DNA of 64,000 bases from an uncultured Prolixibacteraceae bacterium. Lineage in GTDB: Bacteria > Bacteroidota > Bacteroidia > Bacteroidales > Prolixibacteraceae. This document shows, piece after piece, positions 1-8,837 of the stretch. Where the stretch lies: positions 12,146-76,145 of the forward strand of contig CALGIG010000096.1 of the NCBI GenBank assembly GCA_937915865.1. The letters run 5' to 3'. Both the position numbers and the translations under genes were made by a program. Each line of letters opens with the position of its first letter. Within the stretch, counting starts at the first letter, position 1. Under the pieces are notes generated by a model, which worked only from the letters and a program-made list of their open reading frames with translations, was not told where the DNA came from and searched no databases.

Positions 1-309
1 CGTGAACTTATTTTTGAATTGACAAATACTGAAGATTTGCACAACGCTGGTATTTTGTATGATCGCGTTTATTATCGTGATATGCTTGGCGCTCCTTCAT
101 CGTCAACCGGAACAGTTGATTTCCCATTCCCTGTTGATGATCTGGGTGGTTCTGGAACTGTTGGCGCTAAAGGTGTTGGCAAAGGAAATTTCCAAAAATA
201 CCATACATTCAAATGCTGGCCAACTTCAATACTTGAATTGCTTACTGATGAAAATGGTAAGGCTTTGGATGCAGCCGGACGTGCTGCTTTTCAGAATGCC
301 GGTTACTAA
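1..309 (+). CDS. C-terminal end of a SusD/RagB-like outer-membrane lipoprotein (partial)
   Basis: The open frame enters from the left edge and gives 102 residues before its stop. It opens with RELIFELTNTEDLHNAG and ends AAFQNAGY. An arginine-glutamate-leucine helix followed by a loop-rich tail ending in QN-x-GY is typical of the C-terminus of SusD/RagB glycan-binding lipoproteins. SusD proteins sit on the outer membrane over a SusC TonB transporter and capture oligosaccharides. The position directly before a run of pectin-degrading enzymes fits a PUL layout of SusC, SusD, then enzymes. The N-terminal lipobox and most of the TPR body lie outside the window, so the family call rests on the tail and the context. 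Confidence 0.55.
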   Translation, partial: RELIFELTNTEDLHNAGILYDRVYYRDMLGAPSSSTGTVDFPFPVDDLGGSGTVGAKGVGKGNFQKYHTFKCWPTSILELLTDENGKALDAAGRAAFQNAGY

Positions 310-360
310 ATTTGGGTTTGTTTAGAAAAATAAATAAAAAGTAAAAAAGCTAAAAATGAA

Positions 361-388
361 AAGGTGGGTATTGCAGCCCACCTTTTTT
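361..388 (+). terminator. Rho-independent terminator after the SusD-like gene
   Basis: AAGGTGGG and CCCACCTT form a perfect 8-bp stem around an 8-base loop, followed by a T run. It lies about 50 bases after the SusD-like stop codon. It would end or attenuate the SusC/SusD transcript before the enzyme genes. Confidence 0.8.
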
Positions 389-454
389 AAATTGATCTTT
401 GATAACTTTTTGTAATTAATTGGAATACTATATAATAAACCAATTCTGGTAAGT

Positions 455-2107
455 ATGGGCAAATTTTCAGTGGTAAGAGTAACAGTTTTTTTAATCCTGA
501 TTTTTTATGTACCAAAACTATTGGCGCAAAAAGAGGTTGCATGGGACAAAACTTCAACAAATAAATGGAATCAGGCATTTCAATTGGTTTGTATTCAGTC
601 TATTGCCGATGGTAAAATTCAGAAGGCATTTTTATATGCCACAAAAAGTAAGCAAAAAAAACCATTGATTGTAAGTTTACACACATGGAGTGGCAACTAC
701 ATGCAGGAAGATCCACTGGCTAATGAAATATTGGCGCGCGACTGGAATTATATCCACCCTGATTTCAGAGGGGCTAATAAAACTGAGGAATCGATGGGCA
801 GCAAGCTGGTTATTTCTGATATTGAGGATGCCATACAATTTGCCCTGAAGAATACCAATTCTGATCCGGAAGATGTCCATATTGTAGGTGTTTCAGGTGG
901 TGGTTTTGCTACCTTGGCAGCTTACATGAATATCAAATATCCCGTAAAATCATTCTCGGCCTGGGCGCCTATTTCCGATTTGGAAAACTGGTACTGGGAA
1001 TCAGTTGGCCGGAAACAGAAATATGCAACTGATATTATCAATGCTTTATCAACCGACACAATTTTGAATAGTGATGAAGCCCGTCGCCGTTCCCCATTTT
1101 ATCAGAAATTTCCAATGGAATTGAGAAAAGGCTCTCAACTTTTTATATACGAAGGCATTCACGATGGATATACAGGTTCGGTGCCAATTACTCATTCAAT
1201 CAACATGTACAATCGATTGCTCGGAGAAATAAAGTACAATATCACAACGCCTGATGAAATCAGTCAGAAAGCTGCTATTGACAACGATATGGTTTCGGAG
1301 AAAGAAATTATCAATCTGCTTACCAAACGAATAAATCCTGAAGCCGATAAAAAGAAAACCCTTTTTGGCCGACCGGTTTACCTTTCACGTGAATTTGAAA
1401 ACATTCGGTTAACCATTTTCGAAGGAGGCCATGAGCAACTTCCGCAAGCATTAGGCTTAATTCCTGTAAAAACAAAGACTGAAATTGCTCTTAATATTTT
1501 CACATTGGGCGATTCAAACGGAGCTAATCCGGGCGGTTGGACCGATCAGTTGAAAGCAATGATGCCAATGTCAAACTTTGTGAATATTTCGCGTGGAGGC
1601 CGGACAATTGGTTTCGATAATAATGGGAATGCAGATTTAAATGCGCTGCGAAATATTGATTCTTATCTCGCTGATGCACAAAAGCAAATCGGGAATAAAA
1701 AATTTGATTATGTGATTGTTTGCCTCGGAACCAATGATACCAAAAAGGATTTTGCTGATCGTCAGAATGAAGTGATAACCAATTTCGATGCACTTTTGAA
1801 AAAAATAAAGAGCCATTCACTAATCCGAAAATCCAAGCCAAAATTCATTTATGTTACTCCGCCACCTATTCGGACCACCAATATATTAGCAAAGTATACA
1901 GGTGCAAACGAACGTTTAGCTCAACTGGTACCTAAATTGTCGGATATCGCCCTGCAGAAAGGCTTTTCAGTTGTTGATGTTTACCACCCATTGCTCGGAA
2001 TCCTTGATTATTATGCTGCTGATGGCGTTCACATGGCCGGTGAAGGCCAGCAAATTATCGCTTCCAAAATTATTGAGAAAATAGAAACTGACGAAAAAAG
2101 GAAATAA
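455..2107 (+). CDS. secreted two-domain esterase: alpha/beta hydrolase fused to SGNH hydrolase
   Basis: The 550-residue protein has a signal peptide (about 1-24), then a prolyl-oligopeptidase-type alpha/beta hydrolase domain (about 45-335), then an SGNH/GDSL hydrolase domain (about 345-545). The first domain shows nucleophile elbow GVSGGG (Ser147), an Asp in GIHDGYTG and a His in EGGHEQ. The second shows GDSNG (Ser354), a GGR block, GTND, and D523/H526 in DGVHMAGEG. Both catalytic triads look intact. Within a rhamnogalacturonan locus the likely job is removal of acetyl or other ester groups from pectin fragments in the periplasm or at the surface. The substrate is inferred. The next gene starts 26 bases later, so co-transcription is likely. 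Confidence 0.85.
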   Translation: MGKFSVVRVTVFLILIFYVPKLLAQKEVAWDKTSTNKWNQAFQLVCIQSIADGKIQKAFLYATKSKQKKPLIVSLHTWSGNYMQEDPLANEILARDWNYIHPDFRGANKTEESMGSKLVISDIEDAIQFALKNTNSDPEDVHIVGVSGGGFATLAAYMNIKYPVKSFSAWAPISDLENWYWESVGRKQKYATDIINALSTDTILNSDEARRRSPFYQKFPMELRKGSQLFIYEGIHDGYTGSVPITHSINMYNRLLGEIKYNITTPDEISQKAAIDNDMVSEKEIINLLTKRINPEADKKKTLFGRPVYLSREFENIRLTIFEGGHEQLPQALGLIPVKTKTEIALNIFTLGDSNGANPGGWTDQLKAMMPMSNFVNISRGGRTIGFDNNGNADLNALRNIDSYLADAQKQIGNKKFDYVIVCLGTNDTKKDFADRQNEVITNFDALLKKIKSHSLIRKSKPKFIYVTPPPIRTTNILAKYTGANERLAQLVPKLSDIALQKGFSVVDVYHPLLGILDYYAADGVHMAGEGQQIIASKIIEKIETDEKRK

Positions 2108-2133
2108 ACAAACTCTATTTAAATTATACGTTA

Positions 2134-4545
2134 ATGATTTTTCGACTAAATAAATTACATGTACTGGCCCTTTTTACCATGTTTTTATTCGCGGGAAAAG
2201 GCCAGGCCCAGCAAGCCAGTATTTCCCGAAATAAAAATATTGTTTCTGTTGATTTGGGTAATGACCATTACCAAATTGAGGTTTACAGCCCTGCAATTAT
2301 TCGCGTACGAATGGCTGGACCGGCTGGTTTTGCACCAGACGAGAACCTCATGGTCATTCGTTACAAATGGGATGAAGTTCCATTCACATTTAAAGAAGTA
2401 AACAAAAGCTGGGAACTGAAAACATCAGCAATAACACTAAAATTAACTACAAATCCAGTTAGTATTTCATATTACACGCCTGAAGGTGTTTTGATTAATC
2501 AGGATAAATTGTTGGGATACAATGATGGAGCGCCTAAATGTAGTAAACAGTTACTACCGGGAGAGCATTTCTTCGGATTTGGTGAGCGTATGGATTTTAT
2601 CGATCAGCTGGGGAAAAAACTCACGCTTGATGTTGGACGCGGAACGGCCCGGGACCACGAAACCGGAGCATACAACATTCTGGAAGCCAATTATTCTCCT
2701 GTACCTTTTTTCATGAGTACTCGTGGCTATGGAATTTTCTTTCACAATTCAACTCCTTCAACCTGGGATATGGGCAATTCTTCTGGTCAAATGTATTCGT
2801 TCTCGGCTACCGGAGGAGAGTTAGATTATTATTTTATCTATGGCCCTTCATTCAAACAAATCGTTCAAGGCTATACAACTTTAACAGGCACGTCACCACT
2901 ACTTCCTCGTGCAGCGATGGGGTTGCATGTTGGTACATATAGTGGCGGAACATGGGGTTACGAAAACCTGACTTCGCAGTATTATGTGGTAAAGTTGGCT
3001 AAGAAGTTTCGTGAATTGGGTATTCCTGCCGATATTCTTCATCTCGATTCAACCTGGCGAATATTCGGAAAAGTTAATGGTAAAGGTGGAACCAGCTTCG
3101 AATGGCGCCAACCCGGGTTCCCAAATCCGAAAGCTATGTTCGACAGCTTGTATACCTTGAATTACCAGATGGTTGGTTTACATATACGTCCGCGTATCGA
3201 TAATGGCGAAAAGAACAATTACCTCGATCAGGCCAAAGCTTTGGGATTAACTTATCCTGAAAATGGTAAACCGGGCGACTTTCCCAATTTCTTCGATCAG
3301 AAAGCGGTTGACTGGTGGTGGAACAACTGTCTGAAACCATTGGCTGATTTGGGTTGTATGTTTGTGAAAACCGACGAGGGTAGCGCTTTTGGCCGTGTTG
3401 GTAACGAGCTGGTTGACAAAAAAGGACCTGAAGGAAAAGAAATTGCTTCGTTGCATAACCTTTTCCCGATTGCTTATGCCAGGGCGCCATACCTTAAATT
3501 TCAGGAAAACAATAAAATGCGTGGGTTGGAACATACTCGCGAAGGTTTTGCCGGAATTCAGCGTTACCCATTTATTTTTGCCGGCGACTGGCCTTCGGAA
3601 TGGCAGTATTTCAAACCGGTAATCCGTGCTGGCTTGAATATTGGACTTTCCGGAGTTCCGGCCTGGGCGCATTGTATGGGTGGTTTCGAACATATTGCCG
3701 ACCCCGAATTATATGTGCGTTGGGTTCAGTTTGGTATGTTTTCGCCCATTGCCCATTTGTTTGGTATGGAGCATCCGAATTACAAGGAGCCCTGGAGTTA
3801 TGGCGCTGAGGCTCAGGCTATCTTTACCAAATACGATAAACTCCGTTATCGACTGGTCCCGTATCTGTACACAGCTTATTTCCAATCGTACCTGACTGGT
3901 TGCCCTGTTATTCAGGCTATGGTTTTTAATTATCCTGAAGATGTAAATACTTATTCTATTGACGATCAATATTTCTTTGGCGATCAACTGCTGGTATGTC
4001 CGGTTATCGAAAAAGGAGCCAGGTCGAGAACTTTATATTTGCCGGAAGGTACGTGGATTGATTATTGGTCGGGTGAAAAATACTCAGGAAAGCAATATAT
4101 AATTACCAAAACGCAGCTTGATAAATTACCTATTTATGTGAAAGCCGGAGCCATCATCCCGATGCAACCTGATATGCAGTATTTTGGCGAAAAACCAATC
4201 GATCCTGTTACACTAGATATTTATCCTGCAGGAAATTCAGACTACAAATTGTACGAAGATGATGGCAAATCGCTCAACTATCAGAAAGGTGAATTTGCTC
4301 TAACAGAAATTAAATGTTCTGAAAACACACAATCAGTTTCTATCGATATTTTACCTTCAGAAGGACAGTTTAAAGTAGCCGACCGCAATTATACATTAAC
4401 AGTTCATCTGGACAAAAGACCGTTGGGTGTGGTTTCGGGTACAATTATGTTGAATAACTGGAAGTATGATGACGAAAAGAAGATGCTTGAATTTACTATA
4501 GCAAAAAAAGCTGCTAAAAAAGTAAGTGTTGCAATTACCAGATAA
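2134..4545 (+). CDS. glycoside hydrolase family 31 (alpha-xylosidase/alpha-galactosidase-like)
   Basis: The 803-residue secreted protein begins with a signal peptide ending AGKGQAQQ. It has the GH31 order: an N-terminal beta-sandwich, a (beta/alpha)8 barrel from about residue 255, and C-terminal sheet domains with the family hallmark TWIDYWSGE. The nucleophile region reads FVKTDEGSAFG with Asp414, resembling the KTD form of YicI-like alpha-xylosidases. The likely acid/base is Asp485 in FAGDWPSEW. GH31 enzymes act with retention on alpha-linked glucose, xylose or galactose. In this pectin locus it may trim alpha-linked side-chain sugars. Exact specificity cannot be read from the sequence. Confidence 0.85.
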   Translation: MIFRLNKLHVLALFTMFLFAGKGQAQQASISRNKNIVSVDLGNDHYQIEVYSPAIIRVRMAGPAGFAPDENLMVIRYKWDEVPFTFKEVNKSWELKTSAITLKLTTNPVSISYYTPEGVLINQDKLLGYNDGAPKCSKQLLPGEHFFGFGERMDFIDQLGKKLTLDVGRGTARDHETGAYNILEANYSPVPFFMSTRGYGIFFHNSTPSTWDMGNSSGQMYSFSATGGELDYYFIYGPSFKQIVQGYTTLTGTSPLLPRAAMGLHVGTYSGGTWGYENLTSQYYVVKLAKKFRELGIPADILHLDSTWRIFGKVNGKGGTSFEWRQPGFPNPKAMFDSLYTLNYQMVGLHIRPRIDNGEKNNYLDQAKALGLTYPENGKPGDFPNFFDQKAVDWWWNNCLKPLADLGCMFVKTDEGSAFGRVGNELVDKKGPEGKEIASLHNLFPIAYARAPYLKFQENNKMRGLEHTREGFAGIQRYPFIFAGDWPSEWQYFKPVIRAGLNIGLSGVPAWAHCMGGFEHIADPELYVRWVQFGMFSPIAHLFGMEHPNYKEPWSYGAEAQAIFTKYDKLRYRLVPYLYTAYFQSYLTGCPVIQAMVFNYPEDVNTYSIDDQYFFGDQLLVCPVIEKGARSRTLYLPEGTWIDYWSGEKYSGKQYIITKTQLDKLPIYVKAGAIIPMQPDMQYFGEKPIDPVTLDIYPAGNSDYKLYEDDGKSLNYQKGEFALTEIKCSENTQSVSIDILPSEGQFKVADRNYTLTVHLDKRPLGVVSGTIMLNNWKYDDEKKMLEFTIAKKAAKKVSVAITR

Positions 4546-4607
4546 AGCAGGATGCAAGCAATTTCTCAACTAAATATATTTGAGTACCTAAATCTAACTG
4601 CAACTAA

Positions 4608-5825
4608 ATGAAACGTTTATTCTTCTTTATCCTACTAATAGCAAACTTTGCCAAAGCTCAGCAACCTGAAAACCTTCCTGTTGTTGAGACTGGCTCGGTT
4701 AAACCCATGCCATCCCAATGGATTGATAAAGACACCGGGCATAAAATAATCCATCTCACTACACGCAGTGGCGAAAACCGTAGCTTTTATTTTCACAACA
4801 ATCCATTTCTTCCGGCAATTTTAGGCCAAAATGAAAAGATGGTTTTCTATGGCAAGATTGGAGCGAATATGCAGCTCTTCTCGGTTGATCTTAAAACCGG
4901 CAAGACCGACCAGTTAACCAATAAAAGAAATGTTACCGGCGAAATTGTAGCCGCTAAAAGCAGGGAAATTTATTACCAGTGTGGCGACAGTGTTTTTGCA
5001 ACAGGTATTGAAAACCACAAAACCCGTTTGATTTATGTTTTCTCTAAAAATGAAAAAGGGCACATCACTACGCTCAATGCCGATGAAACTTTACTGGCAG
5101 GTGCTTTAAATTCGCCGGAAGAAAATGAAATATTTAAGAGATACCCGGAGAAGCATGATTTTTTTGATCGGATTTATGATGCTAAATTACGCCGGACTTT
5201 ATTTACCATTCCGGCAAAAGGAGGTAATTTGGAGCCGGTTTATTCTGAAAATGCGTGGCTGAACCACATTCAGTTTTCGCCAACCGAACCAGATTTGCTG
5301 ATGTTTTGTCACGAAGGACCGTGGCACAAGGTTGATAGAATATGGACCATAAATGTTAAAGGAGGGACTCCAAAACTTATGCACAAACGAACGATGGAAG
5401 GCGAAATTGCCGGGCACGAATTTTTTAGCCCTGATGGGAAACGGATTTGGTTCGATCTGCAAATGCCCCGTAGTGTGAAATTTTTCGTGAGTGGAGTCGA
5501 GTTGGTTTCAGGAGAAGAAAAAAGATATGAAATAACCCGAAACGAATGGTCGGTTCACTTTACGGTTTCGCCCGATCAGCAATTGTTTGCCGGCGATGGA
5601 GGCGATCCGGGGCAGGTGGCAAGGGCCGACGATGGCATGTGGATTTACCTGTTCAGGCCTGAAGGCGATAAATTTAAATCGGAGAAACTGGTGAATATGA
5701 AGCGCCACGGCTACAAGCTCGAACCCAATGTGCATTTTTCGCCCGATGGCAAATGGATTATTTTCCGTGCTAATTTCGAGGGCCACTCTGATATTTATGC
5801 AGTAGAGATTGCCAAAAGCAATTAA
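4608..5825 (+). CDS. oligogalacturonate lyase (PL22-like) beta-propeller
   Basis: The 405-residue protein has a signal peptide (about 1-18) and WD40/TolB-like repeats of a seven-bladed propeller. It carries blocks characteristic of oligogalacturonate lyases: CHEGPWHKVDRIW, then GHEFFSPDGKRIWFDL, then an EWSVHF block followed by AGDGGDPGQ. The histidines in these blocks match the metal-site residues of PL22. The family cleaves short oligogalacturonides by beta-elimination and gives unsaturated products, which suit the GH105 enzyme encoded downstream. A signal peptide implies periplasmic action, unlike the cytoplasmic enterobacterial enzymes. An oligorhamnogalacturonan substrate is also possible. 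Confidence 0.85.
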   Translation: MKRLFFFILLIANFAKAQQPENLPVVETGSVKPMPSQWIDKDTGHKIIHLTTRSGENRSFYFHNNPFLPAILGQNEKMVFYGKIGANMQLFSVDLKTGKTDQLTNKRNVTGEIVAAKSREIYYQCGDSVFATGIENHKTRLIYVFSKNEKGHITTLNADETLLAGALNSPEENEIFKRYPEKHDFFDRIYDAKLRRTLFTIPAKGGNLEPVYSENAWLNHIQFSPTEPDLLMFCHEGPWHKVDRIWTINVKGGTPKLMHKRTMEGEIAGHEFFSPDGKRIWFDLQMPRSVKFFVSGVELVSGEEKRYEITRNEWSVHFTVSPDQQLFAGDGGDPGQVARADDGMWIYLFRPEGDKFKSEKLVNMKRHGYKLEPNVHFSPDGKWIIFRANFEGHSDIYAVEIAKSN

Positions 5826-5862
5826 TTTGTAAATTGTCGATAAACTAAAATAAATATATCCA

Positions 5863-8724
5863 ATGAGAAGTAAAAAAAATCAAACATACGCTTTTGTTCT
5901 GATTGTTTTGTTTTGCTTGTTTTCAGGAATCACGATGGGCCAGAATGCCGTTAGGACCCCGGGTTGGCCGCAAATTACCCGCGAGGCAAAACCATGGAGC
6001 CGCTGGTGGTGGATGGGTAGCGGGGTTGATCCGGCAAACCTGAAAGCTGCCATGGAGGCTTATTCAAAAGCAGGACTTGGTGGGTTGGAAATCACGCCCA
6101 TTTACAGTGTTCACGGGTACGAAAACCGCGCATTGAAATTCCTTTCCCCGGAATGGGTGAAAAATCTGGAGTATACTCTTCAGGAAGGCAGGCAACTCGA
6201 TATGGGCGTGGATTTGGCGATGGCTTCGGGTTGGCCGTTTGGCGGCCTGTGGGTAACTCCTGAAGATGCCTGCAAATACATGGCCATTCAATCATACCCG
6301 TTGATGAAAGAAGGTGCGCAGCTTCAGGATAAAATTGGGATGAAACAAGACCCGATGCTGCGAACCATCGGCAGGAAAAATCTGGATATTTCGGAGGTGA
6401 AATATCCAATTAGCGCTAATGCTGACAGTATGCAGAACTGGGCCGTTGAGCAGATTCGCTACCCAATGACAATGCCTTTGCAAGCATTGATGGCTTATTC
6501 TAACAAAGGTGATATTCTGAACCTGACTGACAAGGTTGGAACTGATGGTAAATTGGATTGGAAGGCTCCGGCTGGAATGTGGAAATTGTTTGCCGTATTC
6601 GAAGGTTGGCATGGCAAAATGGTTGAACGCGCCGGCCCTGGCGGCGAAGGCGATGTGATTGACCATTTCTCGGATAAAGCCATCGACAATTATTTGTCGC
6701 ATTTCGACCAGTCGTTTAAAGGTCATGATATTTCGGGCTTGAGAGCTTATTTCAACGACTCTTATGAAGTTGATGATGCTCGTGGTGAGGCCAATTATAC
6801 GCCGTTGTTTTTCGACGAATTCCAGAAGCGTCGCGGCTACGACTTACGTCGTTATATCCCGGCGTTGCTTGGACAAGATAGTGAACAATACAATCAGCGT
6901 GTTTTGTGCGATTATCGCGAAACGATTTCTGACCTGATCCTGGAAAAATATACTCAGCGCTGGCACGATTGGGCAGCTTCGGGAGGAAAAATAATCAGGA
7001 ACCAAGCACACGGTGCACCAGCCAATATTCTCGATTTGTATGCTGCGGCTGATATTCCTGAAACTGAGGGTGAAGACATTGTGAAGGTGAAAACAGCTTC
7101 GTCGGCAGCACACGTAATGGGCAAAAAGCTGGCTTCGTCGGAGTCGGCTACCTGGTTGCGCGATCATTTTGAAGCTTCGCTCGCCAATGTGAAACCGGCA
7201 ATTGATTTATTCTTTTTGGCCGGAATTAATCATGTTTTCTATCATGGAACTACTTATTCGCCGCAAGACGCACCCTGGCCGGGCTGGATGTTTTATGCCG
7301 CTATTCATTTTGGCCCAACCAACTCGTTTTGGAACGATTTTGGAGCTTTGAATACCTACATTGCTCGCTCGCAATCGTTTCTTCAGTCTGGAAAACCCGA
7401 TAATGATATTTTGTTGTACTATCCAATTTCAGATGAATATGCAGTTCGCGGCAAATCGTTGCTGGTGCATTTCGATGGGGCTTCGAAAGGCTCGACGGTG
7501 CGCGAAGCAGCCGAATCGTTGTGGGCAAAAGGCTATGCCTTTGACTATATTTCTGATAAACAGATCGCTCAGCTTCAAACCAAATCAGGGAAAATACAAA
7601 CCGGGGATGTTGAATACCAAACTGTATTGCTTCCTCCAGTGAAGTTAATACCATTGGAGACGTTCGAGAAAATTATTACTCTGGCTAAAGATGGCGCTAC
7701 CATTTTAATGGAAGAACTTCCGGAGGATGTACCTGGTTTAAGTAACCTTAAAGAACGTCAAACACGGTTTAAGTTGCTGAAAGGCTCTTTAAAACTGGTG
7801 GCTCAGGCAGGTAGCACTGTTCAAAAGGCGAAAGTGGGCAAAGGACAAATTATAGTAGGCAGCCTAACTGAAATTTTAACTGCAGGCAAATTGCGCCACG
7901 AAATTATGGCCGATAAAGGTTTGCAATGTATTCGCCGGGTGAATGGAAACAATGCCATTTATTTTATTGCCAATCGTGGCAAGGACAATGTTGATGGTAT
8001 GGTTTCGGTTGATACGCCAGTTGGTTCTGCAGTGCTTTACAACCCGATGAACGGTGTTTTTGGCAAGGCTCAAACCAAATCGTTCGATACATTTGGCGAA
8101 GTTTATCTTCAGTTGAAACCAGGTGAAAGCTGTATCGTGGAAATTTATCCAACTCAGGTAAACGCTGCCGGGTTTGCCTATCAAAACGAGACTGGCGATA
8201 AAATTCAGCTGGCTCAGGATTGGGAACTGTCGTTTGTCAGCGGTGGGCCGGAACTTCCGCCGGCAACAAAAATTACCCAGCTTGGCTCGTGGACAGAATT
8301 AGGCGACGAATACAAAGCATTTTCAGGAACAGCAGTTTATAAAACCACCTTTTCCAAACCAGCGGGTGATGCCAAATATTTCAGGCTTGATTTGGGCAAA
8401 GTGGCGCACAGTGCACGTGTAAAGCTGAATGGGAAAGAGATTGCTGTATTGATTTCAATGCCTTTCTCAATAGATGTTCCTGCTTCGGAATTACAACCAG
8501 AAAATACGCTGGAAATTTCGGTGACAAACCTGATGGGCAACCGCATTGCCGATATGGAACGCAAGGGTCAGAAATACAAGATTTTCTATAACGTCAACTT
8601 TCCGTCGAAAGAACCGCGAAACCGTGGAGCTGATGGCTTATTTACCACATTAGGCTGGAAGCCGCAGGAATCTGGGTTATTTGGACCGGTGACGTTGACA
8701 CCGCTTCAACCGGTGAAATTTTGA
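5863..8724 (+). CDS. alpha-L-rhamnosidase, GH106
   Basis: The 953-residue protein has a signal peptide (about 1-27). Near the mature N-terminus it shows the GH106 signature PWSRWWWMGSGVD, followed by GGLEITPIYSVHGYE and MASGWPFGGLWV, all typical of the family's barrel domain. The C-terminal 200 residues form a galactose-binding-like beta-sandwich (VKLNGKEIAVL, then ENTLEISVTNLMGNRI). GH106 enzymes invert and release alpha-linked L-rhamnose, often from the RG-I backbone or from RG-II. The gene follows the PL22 gene by 37 bases, consistent with one transcript. Confidence 0.92.
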   Translation: MRSKKNQTYAFVLIVLFCLFSGITMGQNAVRTPGWPQITREAKPWSRWWWMGSGVDPANLKAAMEAYSKAGLGGLEITPIYSVHGYENRALKFLSPEWVKNLEYTLQEGRQLDMGVDLAMASGWPFGGLWVTPEDACKYMAIQSYPLMKEGAQLQDKIGMKQDPMLRTIGRKNLDISEVKYPISANADSMQNWAVEQIRYPMTMPLQALMAYSNKGDILNLTDKVGTDGKLDWKAPAGMWKLFAVFEGWHGKMVERAGPGGEGDVIDHFSDKAIDNYLSHFDQSFKGHDISGLRAYFNDSYEVDDARGEANYTPLFFDEFQKRRGYDLRRYIPALLGQDSEQYNQRVLCDYRETISDLILEKYTQRWHDWAASGGKIIRNQAHGAPANILDLYAAADIPETEGEDIVKVKTASSAAHVMGKKLASSESATWLRDHFEASLANVKPAIDLFFLAGINHVFYHGTTYSPQDAPWPGWMFYAAIHFGPTNSFWNDFGALNTYIARSQSFLQSGKPDNDILLYYPISDEYAVRGKSLLVHFDGASKGSTVREAAESLWAKGYAFDYISDKQIAQLQTKSGKIQTGDVEYQTVLLPPVKLIPLETFEKIITLAKDGATILMEELPEDVPGLSNLKERQTRFKLLKGSLKLVAQAGSTVQKAKVGKGQIIVGSLTEILTAGKLRHEIMADKGLQCIRRVNGNNAIYFIANRGKDNVDGMVSVDTPVGSAVLYNPMNGVFGKAQTKSFDTFGEVYLQLKPGESCIVEIYPTQVNAAGFAYQNETGDKIQLAQDWELSFVSGGPELPPATKITQLGSWTELGDEYKAFSGTAVYKTTFSKPAGDAKYFRLDLGKVAHSARVKLNGKEIAVLISMPFSIDVPASELQPENTLEISVTNLMGNRIADMERKGQKYKIFYNVNFPSKEPRNRGADGLFTTLGWKPQESGLFGPVTLTPLQPVKF

Positions 8725-8837
8725 TTTGTCTCCATTTCACCTGTGGTTTATTTTATTTACATAACAGAAGAAATATGCTGGTGCGGTGTATAACCTCTAT
8801 GTAAATTATTTAAAAAGAAAAACTAAATCAAATTCCT

